Source: Hyperoodon ampullatus
Lineage: Eukaryota; Chordata; Mammalia; Artiodactyla; Ziphiidae
Assembly: GCA_949752795.1 (NCBI GenBank)
Contig: OX457071.1
Location: forward strand, 76,783,983 to 76,847,982
Direction: 5' to 3'
DNA: 64,000 bases
The notes below the pieces were generated by a model. That model was not told where the DNA came from. It made no database searches and worked only from the letters and a program-made list of their open reading frames with translations. This document shows positions 22,860 to 34,858 of this stretch, piece after piece. The stretch's first letter is position 1; the number at the start of each line of letters is the position of its first letter. A program made the position numbers and the translations under genes.

Positions 22860-24110
22860 ATTCGTAACTTTTTTCCTTCTAACTTTTCATCTTGAAATAA
22901 TTTTATGAGAGTTGTAAAAATAGTACAAAGAACTTCCATACGCCCTTTATTCAGATTCACAAGTTTAACACTTTGCTTTATCATCCCCTTTCTATATATA
23001 ACACGTTTTACATATTTTACATATACTATACAATATCATATATAATTACATTCTTTCTGAACCTTTTGAGGGTTAGCTGATGATCTCCTGCCTCGTCACC
23101 CCAAAGTCCTTCATCATGCCTTTTCCAAAGATGAGAACATTCTCCTGTATTACAATAAACAAATATTCAGAAAAGTGAGCTTGGATTTGATAGGGTTATA
23201 TCTTCTCCACGGTCCGTATCAGATTTCACCAACTGTCCCAACGATGTCTTTTCCATCCGTTCTACCCAATCCAGGACTCATGCGTTGCACTTAGTGGTCC
23301 TGTCTCCTGAATCTCCTTTATTCTGGAACATTTCCTCCACTATCCTGGTCTTTTGTGACACTGGCACTTTTGAAGATTTCAGGTCAGTTGTCCCTCGATT
23401 TGAATTCGTTGTAGGTTATGCATTCGGGCAGAAACGTTAGGTAGGAGAGGTATTACAACAGGACCTGTGTGTTAAATAGTTTGCCCTGTGATTTGGTGAC
23501 AGAAACTCTGCTTTGAATCCTCGATTGTTAATATGTGTCTCCCAGGTTTCTTCACTATAAAGTTGCCATTCTTACCTTTGCAATTAGTAAGCGGTCTGTG
23601 AGGAAGACTTTGAGACAATGTAAATATCCGGCTCGTCTGGAGAAACTGTCAACCAATAGTTTCAGCACCCATTAGTGATTCCAGCCTGAATAGACCTTTA
23701 CTCTGATGGTTACAAAGTGGTGATTTTCTAACTCTATTCTTTCTACATGACATTCTGCTTTAAGGAAGAGCTTTCCTTTGTTCTCCATTTACCTACTTAT
23801 TAGCACCATGAACCTGGGGATTCTCATACAGTTCAGTGAATTACAGCCTATTCCTGCCATCTTTCATTTGGCCACTCAGATCGTCCCTCATTTGCTGTGA
23901 GAGCCCCTGGCCCGTCTGTGCTCCTGTGTGGTGTCCTGTCACCGGTTGAGTGCTTCCTCACCTTCTGGCTTAATGAGATAAGCCAGACTCATCTCGTTCT
24001 TTCTCCTCCTGGCCCTGAAACCAGCCATTTCTCCAAGGAATGTTGGTTTATCTAGTGGGCATAATATTTAGAAACCAAGCTCTAAACACACCGTGTGCTC
24101 ACGTATTAGC
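22860..24110. mobile_element. Ancient L1 (L1M-type) 3' region
   Basis: CATCTTGAAATAATTTTATG, TTTAACACTTTGCTTTATC, CCAACGATGTCTTTTCCATC, CCAGGTTTCTTCACTATAAAG, TTGAGACAATGTAAATATCC, GGTTACAAAGTGGTGATTTTC and GCCATTTCTCCAAGGAATG occur in the order of a long non-coding old L1 3' end that I recall from other mammals. The subfamily (L1MC/L1ME type) and orientation could not be fixed by eye. No open frame is preserved. Confidence 0.65.
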
Positions 24111-25725
24111 AGCTGCTTACAGGGAAGCATTAAAGGTCAATCTAGAGGGGTTTTTTTGGGGGGGGGCTGGGGGGTGAGCTTTGCAGAAGGAGTTTCTAAC
24201 TGGCTGTATATTTAAGTTATATTTTAGCAAGCCCATGGGAAATGTGAAACATACCGTCCTTGTTTTTATTTTCTGATAAATGTTGTTGTGGAGGTGCTGG
24301 TGTGGCTGTTATTCTAAAATCCCAGGTGTTGTCTGATGCACAAGCACCTCCAGTCCAGCTGCACTGACCACTTCCCTGACCATCCATGTAGCCTCTGTAT
24401 TTGTCAGTAAGAGTAAACTAACCCAAATTGGCTCTTCCTGTACATTGACTTTTTGGCAAGGATGCAGTAACCCAACTAGGGCAGTTGCATTTATCTTGTA
24501 ACAAGTATCTGTGTAATCATGGAATCTACCAGAAGCCATGAGATTCAGGTGGCTGAAAGAACTGTCCCCTCATGCTGACCGAGCCTGCTGTCTGAATAAA
24601 TGGTCCATGTCCTCTAAAGACTTCTTCCAACCACTCACAGATGCTTTTCAATCCCTTCTATGTCAACCTTCAAGTACAGCTGCATTCCACCTCCTGCTTT
24701 CATTGGCTGAACCTCACCACATAACCCAAATGTTCAGTGACAAGTTATTCTAGCCTACCACAGTCAAATTAATTTGGGGGAAATAAACGAAATAAGCAAA
24801 ACCTCACGGGAGGAGTTTACTACTGTTGCGTGCCAGTTTCACAGCTGAAACTGGAAGGATTAGTCCAAATTTCAGCAGCTGGGTGGCATGTGAAAAAGAA
24901 AATATTTATTCTACACAGTGAATTTTTTAAGCATTGTAAAAATTATGCTTCAACAAACTGTATCTCATGCCACTTCATTTGTAAAACTCTTCACCCAGCT
25001 GAAGGCAGGAAAAGAAACTGCAGAGAGGTTTCAATGGGAAATGGTCCCCACAAAAACCGTTCTCAGATACCCCTGCCTGTTAATTAAATAGAAACTAGAA
25101 CAAATATTCTCAGCTTGTTATAAAACAAAACATTATCTGTGTTATATCCATAAAAAGTTTTTCTACCAGTATGTTAAGAGGTTTTATCCTGAATGATGAA
25201 ATTATTTTCATACTCTCATATCTTTTGCTAAGTTTTCTACAATGTATATGTATTACTTTTGTCAGAGACTCAAAAGGTAATAATAAATAGGAGTTTACAG
25301 ACAACAGGAAAAGAAAAGTACCAGCAGCAGCAGCAGTTAGGAGCCTAACAGGAGACACTTCCAGGGTAGGCCTGGATGGCGGTGGGGAAAATGGCATTTA
25401 ATTTCACAGTCAGTATGAAGTTCCACAGCTGAATTTAAACAATGACAAAGAGAGAAAATTTCTTTAGACAGCAACTACAAAAAACTCATCAGTTTTCCAC
25501 TTACCAGGGTTTTCTGCCAAGTCTCAGCAGAAAAAGGTTTCGTTTTGAAAGACTATTTTATGTTGCTGAACCCCAAGAGGACATCAGCTTCCTTTCGAGT
25601 CAGGAGACCTGAGTCTCCCTTTGTGTGCAGAGAGAAGGGGCTCCAGAGCGCAGGCAGAACGCACGAGGGGCAGAGTGCTCCGGACGGTGCCCTGTCCTGC
25701 CCCACTTCAGTACATCAAAAAGACG
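24111..25725. other. Unique DNA, nothing recognised
   Basis: A G/T block at 24147-24175 has four G runs. A short (CAG)5 lies at about 25322-25336. No gene or repeat family assigned. Confidence 0.4.
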
Positions 25726-25900
25726 CATTCATTCCACAAACGTTTTCTCAAGACCCACCATGTATGCCAGGAACTCTGCTGAGCATCAGTACCACAAAGA
25801 TCAACAAAATATGGTCCCTGAGCTCAGAAGTTCAGGACAGAAAAGACAGGATGAGGAAAATAGTATATTGAAAGAAGAGAAGGCTTTCTGCGTGGAAGTT
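25726..25900 (-). mobile_element. L2 3' end, antisense
   Basis: CATTCATTCCACAAACGTTT, CACCATGTATGCCAGGAAC, CTGCTGAGCATCAGTACCAC and AATATGGTCCCTGAGCTCAG follow the reversed L2 3' end ('attcaacaaatatttattgagcacc ... gtgccaggcactg'). Confidence 0.75.
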
Positions 25901-25939
25901 CTTAGAAAGAGAAAGAGTGAATGAAAATAAAGAGCAGGA

Positions 25940-25971
25940 GGGAGGGGGGAGGCAGGGAGGGAGGGAGGGGG
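25940..25971 (+). repeat. G-rich tract, G-quadruplex-prone
   Basis: At least five runs of three or more G separated by one to four bases occur in 32 bases. This fits the standard G-quadruplex pattern. It lies just downstream of an L2 fragment. Confidence 0.7.
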
Positions 25972-27094
25972 ATGTCTATCCTGTGATACCACAGCTCCTA
26001 AGCACTGGTAAGCCAACTGCTTTAGTCTAAAGCTCTTCAAAGCAGAGAAAAGGCACACTTCTTTGCCTTAATCGCGTCTAATATTAACCCACTACTGCCA
26101 CCCTAATCTCTCCGGTTAGAGCACCACGTGAAGCATTGCCTACAACCTCAGGGCCCCAGACTGAGAGCTGGAGCCTCTGTAGGAACCTGTGGGTGGTCCC
26201 CGGACTTCTGACACTGTGCAAAGGAGGTGGACAGCAGAGAAGTTGGGGTCTGCTGAGCCCCAAGCACCGTCCAGTGGCCTGGCCAGCGGAGTAGAAGGGG
26301 TCTATAGCAGAAACGTGCATGTCCTGCTCCGACGTCCTCAGCATTTACCATTTTCCTACAGGCTGGCCCAACTGCCAACCCCTGTAACCCTCCTGAGGAC
26401 TTCGCCCCTCTCTCCGGGCAGGCCAGCTGTGCTGGGGAGTCCGCCCCTCTCCCAGGAGTGGCTCTCAACTGACAGACAGAGCAGGAGTCAGTGGGGAAAC
26501 ACGTGCTTCCCCGCCCCGGTCGGGGTCCCACGGAGGCACAGGACCGGAACTGGCCCCAGAGTCCCCGGCAGGAATAAGGCCCAGACGCCCTCGGTGGCAC
26601 CTGCCTGAGAACGTGCTTCCCTCCCCGGGCTCACTACCTTCCTGGGTCTCCTGGGATCACCTCCCAGGGAAACTACTTGCGCTGGGATCCTTACCTCAGA
26701 ATCCACCTCTGGAAGAACCCGCACTGAGACAGCATCTGACCACAGACGGCCTCCCATCCCAGCTGGCTGCCAGCTCACCCCCTCGTTCTGCCACCTTCCC
26801 TAACAGGGCGGTGCCCACACCAAGCGCAGGAGTCCTCACGGGACCTCAGAGCCTGCTCCGAACATTTGTCAAGGCACTGGAGTCCAGTAACTAGAGTCTG
26901 GGAGATCCCTTGTTGATTTTATATTTCTGGCACATGCACGGAATACAGCTAAGGATTTTGGTGTGCCTTGATCATTCAATTTAGATAATATATCACTTAT
27001 TTCCAAATCTTTCCTTAAGCACTTGAACTTTTCTCACATTCCAAGCCACAATGACATATTCTAGACCCATTATCTATTACAAATTATAACATTC
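25972..27094. other. Unique DNA, GC-rich then AT-rich
   Basis: 26.1-26.9 kb is GC-rich with overlapping frames on both strands (up to 150 codons) that look random. After 26.9 kb the DNA becomes AT-rich. No repeats or genes recognised. Confidence 0.4.
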
Positions 27095-27177
27095 AAAAAG
27101 TTACAACATTACCTGAAGCTAATCTAATACTGTACATCAACTATACTTCAACAAAAATTTAAAAATTAAAAAGTTAC
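27095..27177 (+). mobile_element. Very short 5'-truncated L1 3' end with TSD
   Basis: ACTGTACATCAACTATACTTC and an A-rich tail match the last bases of an L1 3' UTR. The whole insert is about 63 bases and is flanked by AAAAAGTTAC at 27095-27104 and 27168-27177. Confidence 0.75.
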
Positions 27178-28189
27178 CTGTAAATAATTTTCTTGTAAAT
27201 ACTTATAAGAATGTGTTGATTTTATGTAAGAAATCAATAAATAAGTTCAGCTTTATCCCTCTGTGGAATATGCCTCTTTCAACAATAAAATTCCTACATA
27301 TTCCCTTAAGAATCTCATAAAAGCGCTAAGCAGAAAAATAAACAGTTACATATACGTACACATTTTTGCATTTAATATCTGGGTCTAAAGATTAGGTGCA
27401 TCTGAGACCTCCAGGTTAAAAATCCTGACCTTATAATTAAGATATACAAGCATTTTAGAAGTGAGGCAAATAACACATGAATCGTTTTTCATCGTAATTG
27501 TACTAATGAAATACACTGTACCAGACTCAGCCATAAACACAATTCCTCTATTCAGCTGTATGGCTGCATGCTGCACCTGAGATTAAAAGCCAACTCAGTA
27601 AATATTGATGGAGTGCCTGCTTTATGGCCCCGGGGAGGGCCATAGGCTCGTTGCCATGCTTACATCGAACAGCTTACACGCCCCACTGCGGGCAGCCAGG
27701 TCACATGCCGCCCACTCCAGTCACCACAGCGAGAAATGGCCTCAGTCTCAGCACACTCCCCACTCCTCCTATACCCAGGCGGGCGGCCCCAGCTTCTGCT
27801 CCCTGCGGGGGAAGAGGGCCGCCTCCTCTCTCGCGGCTAGATCAAGACCGTCTGATGCTCAGAGTATAGAACAGCATCTTGCATCCTATTTAATAAACAT
27901 CTGGTGAAGGAATGAACTAATTCATTGATTTTTGAGGTGACCATTTGGAAAAACAGGCCATGATTCGAAACAGCAAATGCTGCTCTCTCCACGACTCAAC
28001 CCAGCAACTCGATGTCACACTCGCCTGCTGCCTCCGCCCTGCAAAGCACACGCACCCAATAGGCTCCTTCCCACTGACACAAATGAAACGCTATCATACA
28101 CATCAGAGCAAAGTGACTCGACAGGGTGGCCGCTGCACGAAGCCACAGTGGGTGTCAGGGACCCTCCCGCACGTGGCCAACGCCACACA
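27178..28189. other. Unique DNA, nothing recognised
   Basis: AT-rich to about 27600, then increasingly GC-rich into the CpG-rich stretch. No gene recognised. Confidence 0.4.
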
Positions 28190-28940
28190 GACCAGCCCAG
28201 GCGGCGCCGGGAGCGGGAAGCCGGGCGAGCCACTCTGCCGCCCCCTCCCCTCCACACCTTCTGGGCGACCTTGGCCTCCACGCTTCACCTGGGAGGCCTC
28301 AGGTTCCTTGTCCGCGTCGAGGGTAACCCTGAGATGCCCCAGATAAAGCAGCGGACGCATCGCTGTACGCCGGCCGCTGCTACGGTTTATGGCCCCGCCT
28401 GCGCCTACCCACCACGCCCCACCTTCACAGCTCAGAAGCAGCACCGCCGCCTCGAAGTCCATCACCTCAGCGCCAACCACAGCGCCCCCCCAGACATGAA
28501 AAGAGAACCCCGTGATCCACTTACTGAGCCTTGGCCGTGCAGCAGGCAGCGTGCTGGGGGCCGCGCAGATGACGTCAGCACGCCCCCCGCACCGGCGGCC
28601 GCGGTGCGGTGCCCGGGCTGGGAGGGACAGCGTGCGGGTTCCAGCTGCCCAGGAAGGGACGCAGCAGGTTCCATCAGGCGGGAACAAAGCGGACAGGCCG
28701 CTCCCAGTGGCTGCGACCGCGTGCGCAGAGGCCCGAAGGGAAGCAGGTTTCTGTGCTGTGGGCATTTACAGCCCTTTCCTATGGCCGGGCCAGAACTGGA
28801 GGCGGGAGGTGGGCGGGTATGGGCTGAAGTAGAAAGCCCGGCCGGATCCCGCAGGCTTGGAGACCCCGGGAGCGAGCTTAAGCCCGGGGACTGCACGCAG
28901 GCTGGCAAGGCAGACGGGTGGCAGGTCAGCGTAGGAGGGT
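28190..28940. promoter_or_regulatory. CpG-island-like stretch with a perfect CRE
   Basis: CpGs are dense; my hand count of single 60-base lines gives 7 at 28201, 11 at 28561 and 7 at 28681. The palindromic cyclic-AMP response element TGACGTCA lies at 28570-28577. No TATA box is seen. Pieces of the stretch resemble worn MIR (28250-28360) and L2 sequence, so it may be a methylation-protected repeat patch rather than a promoter. No exon or transcript could be linked to it. A 364-codon frame across it is treated as chance. Confidence 0.4.
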
Positions 28941-28954
28941 GTCGCGGGCTGCAG

Positions 28955-29425
28955 GGCGCATGGTGGGTGTCCGAGACCAAAGGATCAGAGGCAGGAGGCT
29001 TAGCGAGAAGGCTGCTGCAGGAAAACCAGGCGGGAGCGCACGGCGTGGGGTGGGCGGTGCAGCGGCGGTAAAGTCACAGCCGATGGAAGGGAGAGAGAGA
29101 CAGCGGAAACTCACGGAGCTCCTGGATACGGGGTGACCAAGAGGAGGGCGTTCAGATTTCTGCTTTGAGCAACTGAATGAATTCTGTGCAATGGGGAAAA
29201 CGGGAAGAGGAGCCAATCTGGAGAAGATGATGAGTTCTGTTTCAGACCTGGTGACGTGGAGATGCCTGCGGACACGTGAGCGGACGTAACTGCTGGGCGA
29301 CCACCGAGGTGAGTCTGGCGCTTAGAGACGGAACGCGTTTGGGTGGGCTGGCTCCGGGTAGTAACTGGATCCTGGGAGTGAAGAAGGAGCCAGGCCGCCG
29401 GGTAGGCCGGGTAAGCACACGCTCA
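28955..29425 (-). mobile_element. L2 internal region, antisense
   Basis: TCAGATTTCTGCTTTGAGCA, ACTGAATGAATTCTGTGCAA, TGGGGAAAACGGGAAGAGG, GATGAGTTCTGTTTCAGACC and GACGTGGAGATGCCTGCGG run in the order of the reversed L2 sequence ('cagttgctcaagccagaaatctgggag'). This underlies the 3' end of the long 28-29 kb open frame. Confidence 0.6.
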
Positions 29426-32029
29426 GGGTCCTAGCAAACAGAAACCAAGAAAGACAAGATTTGAAAGATTTCACATTTCCTATTTCCAAAAGTGCAAAAA
29501 AGCTAGTTCCACAGTGAAACTCAGTGCTGAGTTCATTGGTCGCTATGTCTGCTTTGCAGTTTAGAACGCATTTGAATTTCTCGTGGCCATGGAGGGGAAG
29601 ATCTTGTATTGTTCCCGGCTAAAGATCCTAAATCAATCCCGAATGTAAGCACTGCTGCAGAAATCTCAGAGCCACCACAAGAAACACGAGCTCCAGGCAA
29701 CAGAAGCAGTGGCTCTCTGCACGGGCGCTCATGGGGACCTGCAGGTGGCGTGGGCCTGAAGAGGCAGGGAGGGCCCAGGCCCTGGTCACAAGCCAGCTGG
29801 GCGGTGGCAGCACTTCGTGAGGCCCCACCTTTAGGACCTTGCAGGTGACTCTTAGTACATGGTCTGGGTGCTGCTGTGTTAATACCTTCCTCTCTTAAGT
29901 GGAATTTTTGCACTTCACAGGAGGTGTTTTGAAGACCATGTCCAAACCAAAATGCACAGATCTCCTGGTTCTAAATTTCAGACTCTGAGGTAGGTCTTTG
30001 AGGAGAGACGCCTACTTCTCAGTCAGGGGGCCGCTTTCCTGGCAACTTCCAAGTCACACTACATAGGTGGCCCAGGCCCTCCGCCCGCTCGTGTGGAGGA
30101 AGCCACAGCATGGCCATCACTCCTCCACTCTCTGCATCCGAGGCCTGAATGGCATTCAGACTCACCCTCTACCAAGTCCCAAAACCACTTCTGGCTCTCG
30201 AGGTGCCGGCCGTTTATAGAACCTCTGAAAAGCCAGAGTGAGGGCCAACTTCAGCAAAAGCTTGAGGTTTTCACTCAAGTGATAGCTCACTGCTGTGGAA
30301 GTCGGGCACTGGCAGGAGCGAGCCCTCAGGGCTCATGAAGCTGCTTTTCCATAGAACCTTCTCAGGCCTTGTAAACACTCTGTCCTTTGCGGATGTAAAT
30401 GTTCTCACGGTGTATTAATGAAACTGAATCACTTCCAGTTAAGCGAGTTATTAATAGCTGCTGACTCTTCCCCCCAGTTCTTAGACTCGATCCGAGAAGG
30501 GGGGTAGGGCGGGGAATTCTGTTTACCTGCATAGCCGGAGTTACTGCTTAACCAAGCCGTGCTCAGCATGTGTGATAAGAGACCAGAAAGTAAGAAACAG
30601 TGTTTTTTCCTTGGAAGTTAGCAATTAACTTGTGAAAAGCAGACAGATGTACTGGGCTGATTTGACAAAGGTTCTAGAAGGTGGCATTCACCTTCCGCTA
30701 ACCCCACGTCAGCAACTTGCAACCTTGCAAACAGAAAGACCAAGGAAACCCAACTGAAATAATTTGGAGATGGGGTGCAGATCAATCGGAATAAAAACAG
30801 TTTAGCTGTTGGAAGGAAAGACGTGTGGAAGCCAGGGCACACGGCAGTCATTCCCCCCGCCTCGTGCTCCCCAGCCCTGAGGAGGCTGCCTCTCTGTCCC
30901 ACGGGAACCTCATGCTCCCCAGGCCACATGGTGAGGGCTGCAGGGACACGCCTGCGACCCGGGTCTGGCCCCGCTGGGAAAGGAAGGCTGAGAGGAAGGA
31001 AGACATCGTCCCCAGGGCACTCAAATCTTCATGTGCTCCTCTATAGGAGAAGTCAGAGGACCCAATACAAGGGTATTCTTTTTAAAATTTACTTCTCGGG
31101 AAGTAAAAGGGAAAACTCTTTTCTGGCACAGTTTTCTCCTGCGCTGCGTTGGAGACTGCGCTCTAGGTGCTCAGATGTTGGGGGACAGGCAGTGAGATGG
31201 AGGGGGGTAACCGCCCCGCTCAAGGATCGATCGACCCTGCTGCTCTCCCACGGGCGTCCTTTGGGAGACACATTCTGAGACAGACGGGAGCTGCGGGCCG
31301 CCGGTGCAGGTCTCCCCTGGCCGGCCCAGCTCCATTGGCTCTGGACGACCAGTCGTTCTTGGCTGGTGGTGCTGCCAGCTTGACTCTGCTTCAAATATTC
31401 ATTCGTATTTCTCTTTCCTCCTATGTTTGCAATTGCTTTTTAAATTCGGCTATGTTACCAGAGGGGATCGTGAGCTCTTAGAGCGTCACCACTAGCGGTC
31501 AATCTGTGCTCTTCACTTAAGTCCTGGGTTTTAATACCTAATGTATTCATTGAGAAAACGGCTTCGTCAACCTGCTTATGGCCACTCTGCTGCAGCATCT
31601 GTACTTCTTTGTTTATCTAGGTGTGTATTTTTGTTTCCACATTTTTTTTTTAAAAGGACATTTTGAAAGGTTGTTTTACGACCGTGGTGTTGAGTCCGGG
31701 AAAGTCCCACATCTTAACCAAAAATATTATCAATGTGCCGAGGATAAAAATCAAGAGCAAACAAAAGCCCAGGTGAAGGGGTAACCGAAACTGAAATGTA
31801 TAACCCGATGCTGCTTATCCGATGGCCGAGGTTGCCAAGAATCCGTTTCCTGGGTCCTTCCCCTCCGCACACCTCGCGTCTCGCTCTCTTCCCCCTTCTT
31901 CCCTCCAGCAGGCTCGGAGGAGAAACCAGGGCGTTTGGGGAAATGAGAAAGACATGTTGTGGCATCTGTCTTGAAAAGGCAATGAAGCAACCCTGTCTGA
32001 GAAGGAGACCCATCTTCTCAGGGCTGGTG
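29426..32029. other. Unique DNA, nothing recognised
   Basis: About 2.6 kb of mixed composition without recognisable repeats. A 167-codon frame at 30775-31278 and several of about 100 codons on both strands show no known motif. Confidence 0.4.
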
Positions 32030-32770
32030 GCCTCGTGCCCTGAACCTTGGGGTCGAGTGTGGCCGCTCGCTTCGCCCGCTAACACCCCGGGTAGAAGCGC
32101 ATCTCGGAGGGCGGCGTCGGTCTCACACCTCAGACCAGTCAGACACTCGAAGAGCAGGACAAAGGAACACTCGACGCTCGGCTTCAACGGTAACGAAGCC
32201 GACAGGCTGGCTCTTTGAGGTCGCACACACGCACCTGGGGTTCCCTCTCTCCGTGGAAGTCAAGGCGTCCCGTGCACAGAGCTCGCCGCACCCCCGTGCC
32301 GCCCGCGAGGCCCTGTCCCACCTCATGGGAGGGAGCGGCCGTCGTCCCGGAGTCAGTCCTGTGCGCGGACACGGCAGGGGCGCCGTCCCCAGGCTCCCGG
32401 CGGCCACCTGGAAGCCCCCTCACGCCGAGAACCTTAGTGCGCACCCGTCCGCCATCAGCCACCCAGGCTCCGCGCCCTGCTTCACAAGTACCGGTCTTCT
32501 CCTCAGGTTCCCAGTACTGTACCCGCCACCGTGGACGCGCCCAGAGTGCACATGCGCGCGCACGCATACGCACGGACGTGCACGCGCGCATGCGCACACA
32601 TCTCGTCCTCCGGGCCGCCATTCCCGAAGTGTCCGAGTCTGCAGGGGAGGCACCAGCGGCGCTTGAGTCCCGGCAGCCGCCTCTCCCCGCCCGCCGACGA
32701 GGGCCCTCCCTCAGGCCACAGGTCCGGGCTGACGCCCGCTCTGCGGGCTGGACTGCGTTCTTCTACTAAA
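32030..32770. promoter_or_regulatory. CpG-island-like stretch
   Basis: By hand count, 26 CpGs fall in the 240 bases from 32221 to 32460. The observed/expected ratio there is about 1, against the CpG depletion of the surroundings. GC content is high throughout. Such islands commonly mark promoters, but I see no TATA box, no recognisable first exon and no conserved frame. Overlapping frames on both strands (184 codons at 32215-32769, 145 codons on the minus strand) are expected in unmethylated GC-rich DNA. An alternating purine-pyrimidine tract sits inside. Confidence 0.5.
32546..32601. repeat. Alternating purine-pyrimidine tract (Z-DNA-prone)
   Basis: Strict purine-pyrimidine alternation runs for 29 bases (32546-32574) and, after a single break, for another 26 bases (32576-32601). 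It is dominated by CG and CA/TG steps, including GCGCGCGC and CGCGCGCATGCGC. This is the classic sequence class that flips to left-handed DNA under negative supercoiling. Confidence 0.85.
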
Positions 32771-32949
32771 CACATGGTTCCTGCCTTCGTGTTTGGGTTG
32801 TTTCCGGTGTTGCGAGCTCCGGGGCCGTGCACACACCTGTGGCCTCAGGGGCCCGCCCCCGGCGGGGCTGGGTCCTGGGGAGGAGCCCGACGCTTATGAG
32901 GCACCGAGAAGCACCAGGCCACGCACACAGGGGCTAGATCATCCTCATT
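32771..32949. other. Unique GC-rich DNA
   Basis: Tail of the CpG-rich region. Nothing recognised. Confidence 0.35.
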
Positions 32950-33092
32950 AATTCCGTGTGTTTCTTTTCTGACTGCACTTTACAGATGAAGGTATCAGTG
33001 GCCAGAAACGACAGTTTGCCCCAAGCACACAGCTATGTTGATGGTGACAAGATTTGGATTCAGGCCTGTCTGACTCCAAACTGCATGCACTT
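32950..33092 (-). mobile_element. MIR SINE, antisense
   Basis: GCACTTTACAGATGAAGGTA, CCCCAAGCACACAGCTATG and GATTTGGATTCAGGCCTGTC are the reversed MIR core and 5' part. Confidence 0.75.
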
Positions 33093-34621
33093 TCATTTAA
33101 GTGAAGTTTCCTGAAGATCAAGGTGTAGGCCAGGAGAAGGAAGCCGTCCAGGGAAACCTAGACCAGGAAGAATATCAGGTAAACGATGACTGCCACGCTC
33201 CGGCATCAAAGCTTTCCCCAGAGAAGAGGGCCTGCCTCTGGCTGGATCTGTAAGGAGTACCCTGGTTGGTCCCGTGGTTAAAACCTCCTACCGAGACAGC
33301 CCATGGCTTTTCTATTCCAAGTCCTTGGCACCGGACCCCGTGGCTCAACTCTGGATCACCCAGGATCCAGTGACGTGTGGAAGAGCCCCAAAGCCTCTAC
33401 AGATTAACACAGTGTGAGGTGTGAGCCTCTGCGACTCACCTCAGCCCCATCTCCCTGATGCCAATCAGAAAGAGAACGCCAGTTAATTTATAACCTACCT
33501 CTTTGACGAGATCTAGATGAAAGTCTCACTGCTCCTGCCCTCTCGCTTCTGCAAGGACACTTGGGCCAGATGCTTGGGCCACGTTCTACCCTGGTGGTTA
33601 GAATCTGGTCCCACATCCAAAAGTCTGAACTAAAACACATCTAGATTTTTCACAAAGAGTTGATTGGGTCCACCGTAAATCTGTCTGCTAGTTCTGTGGT
33701 TCCGACGCTTTAACCAGACAGAATAATAAGCAGCTGCTTATATGACAACAGTAAAGAAGAGGATCTGGAGTCAGAAATGTGAGTAGTTTTTCTTTTTTCA
33801 AGGATATAATCTTCATAATTAAACAACCTGTTAACAATTAGTTCTTTCAAAATACGCCCCCTTCTATTTAGCGTTTTATCACGTTTACTTTCTCTGCAAC
33901 TAAATAGACACATGCAAGAAAAATTATATGTATTGTCAGGGTCCATTTTACTAAAACAAAAAATCACGGTTGTTTCACTTACGTTTTGATAACTGTAATT
34001 CTGGTTCTTGGGTGCTGGAGGACAACAAAAGTTTACAGATCTCCACAAATAGTTCTAAATTTAAAATGAACTCTACCCTCCACGTAAAAACACAACTTGG
34101 CATTTCTTTTTAATCCTCCTTTTCCTACCCTAAACCCTATCTCTGTTAGTTATGAAATGTCTGTAACCCCATTCAGAGCAGGATGCTGCCAGCATCAGAT
34201 ATGACACTTCACAGACTCCTATTTTTCTCGTATTAGTCCAGCTTCTAATCCCCACTCAACCAGAGGGAGATAGACAGATAGAAGGCACTGAAGAAAGACT
34301 CTATTAATTTTACAGCCTTTCAGTTAAACTATTACTTCTGCAACTTCCAAGTCCTCATCTGACCATCTGGGAGAGTACGCCAAGACATAACCCTAAGACA
34401 AACAAGTACAAAGCTTGTTTGCATTTTGCAAAGAGCTGGAAATCAAATACATGTTTACTGTGAGCTAAATTCCATGAGTGCCACAACTAAACATTGTATA
34501 ATCCTATACCTATATTCCAGCCCTCTTTTGAGAGTGGGAAGAACATTTTCTTCCTCCCCCTTCCCCCACAGTGTTAAAATTCTGTTCAATTTAAATCATC
34601 AACAGCAAAAATTTTGAGGCG
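33093..34621. other. Unique DNA, nothing recognised
   Basis: No repeat family recognised. A 112-codon minus-strand frame at 33710-34048 has no known motif. At about 33257 a few bases resemble a SINE head, but nothing follows it. Confidence 0.4.
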
Positions 34622-34858
34622 CAACACAGCATACGGTTAAGAGCACAGATTCTAGAGCCAGACCTCCTGGGTTACAATCTCAGCTGTATCACTTATGGCT
34701 TGTGCAGATTACTTAATATCTCTGTGCTTCAGTTTCCTTATCTGTAAAATGGGGATATTAAAGGATACGTACCTCATAGGAAGCTATGGAGATTAAATAA
34801 ATTAACATTTGTAAAGCTTTTTTAAAAGGCCCAGAAAAGTGTTTGCTAAATAGAGAAA
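34622..34858 (+). mobile_element. MIR SINE, nearly full length
   Basis: GGTTAAGAGCACAGATTCTAG, GAGCCAGACCTCCTGGGTTAC, TGTGCTTCAGTTTCCTTATC, TGTAAAATGGGGATATTAAAG and GGAGATTAAATAAATTAAC follow MIR from its tRNA-like head through the core to the 3' end. It is the best preserved MIR in the window. Confidence 0.92.

Noticed and set aside
27977..29071. 364-codon open frame on the plus strand, the longest in the window
   Set aside because: It crosses worn MIR-like and antisense L2 sequence and a CpG-rich block. The translation is Arg/Pro/Gly/Ala-rich with no domain, and a 220-codon frame runs on the opposite strand. Stop codons are rare in such GC-rich DNA.
32215..32769. 184-codon frame across the CpG island
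   Set aside because: Unmethylated CpG-rich DNA yields long chance frames on both strands. No known family.
33255..33295. CHR SINE head-like words (CCCTGGTTGGTCCCGTGGTT)
   Set aside because: Only about 35 bases resemble the head. No B box, tail or duplication follows.
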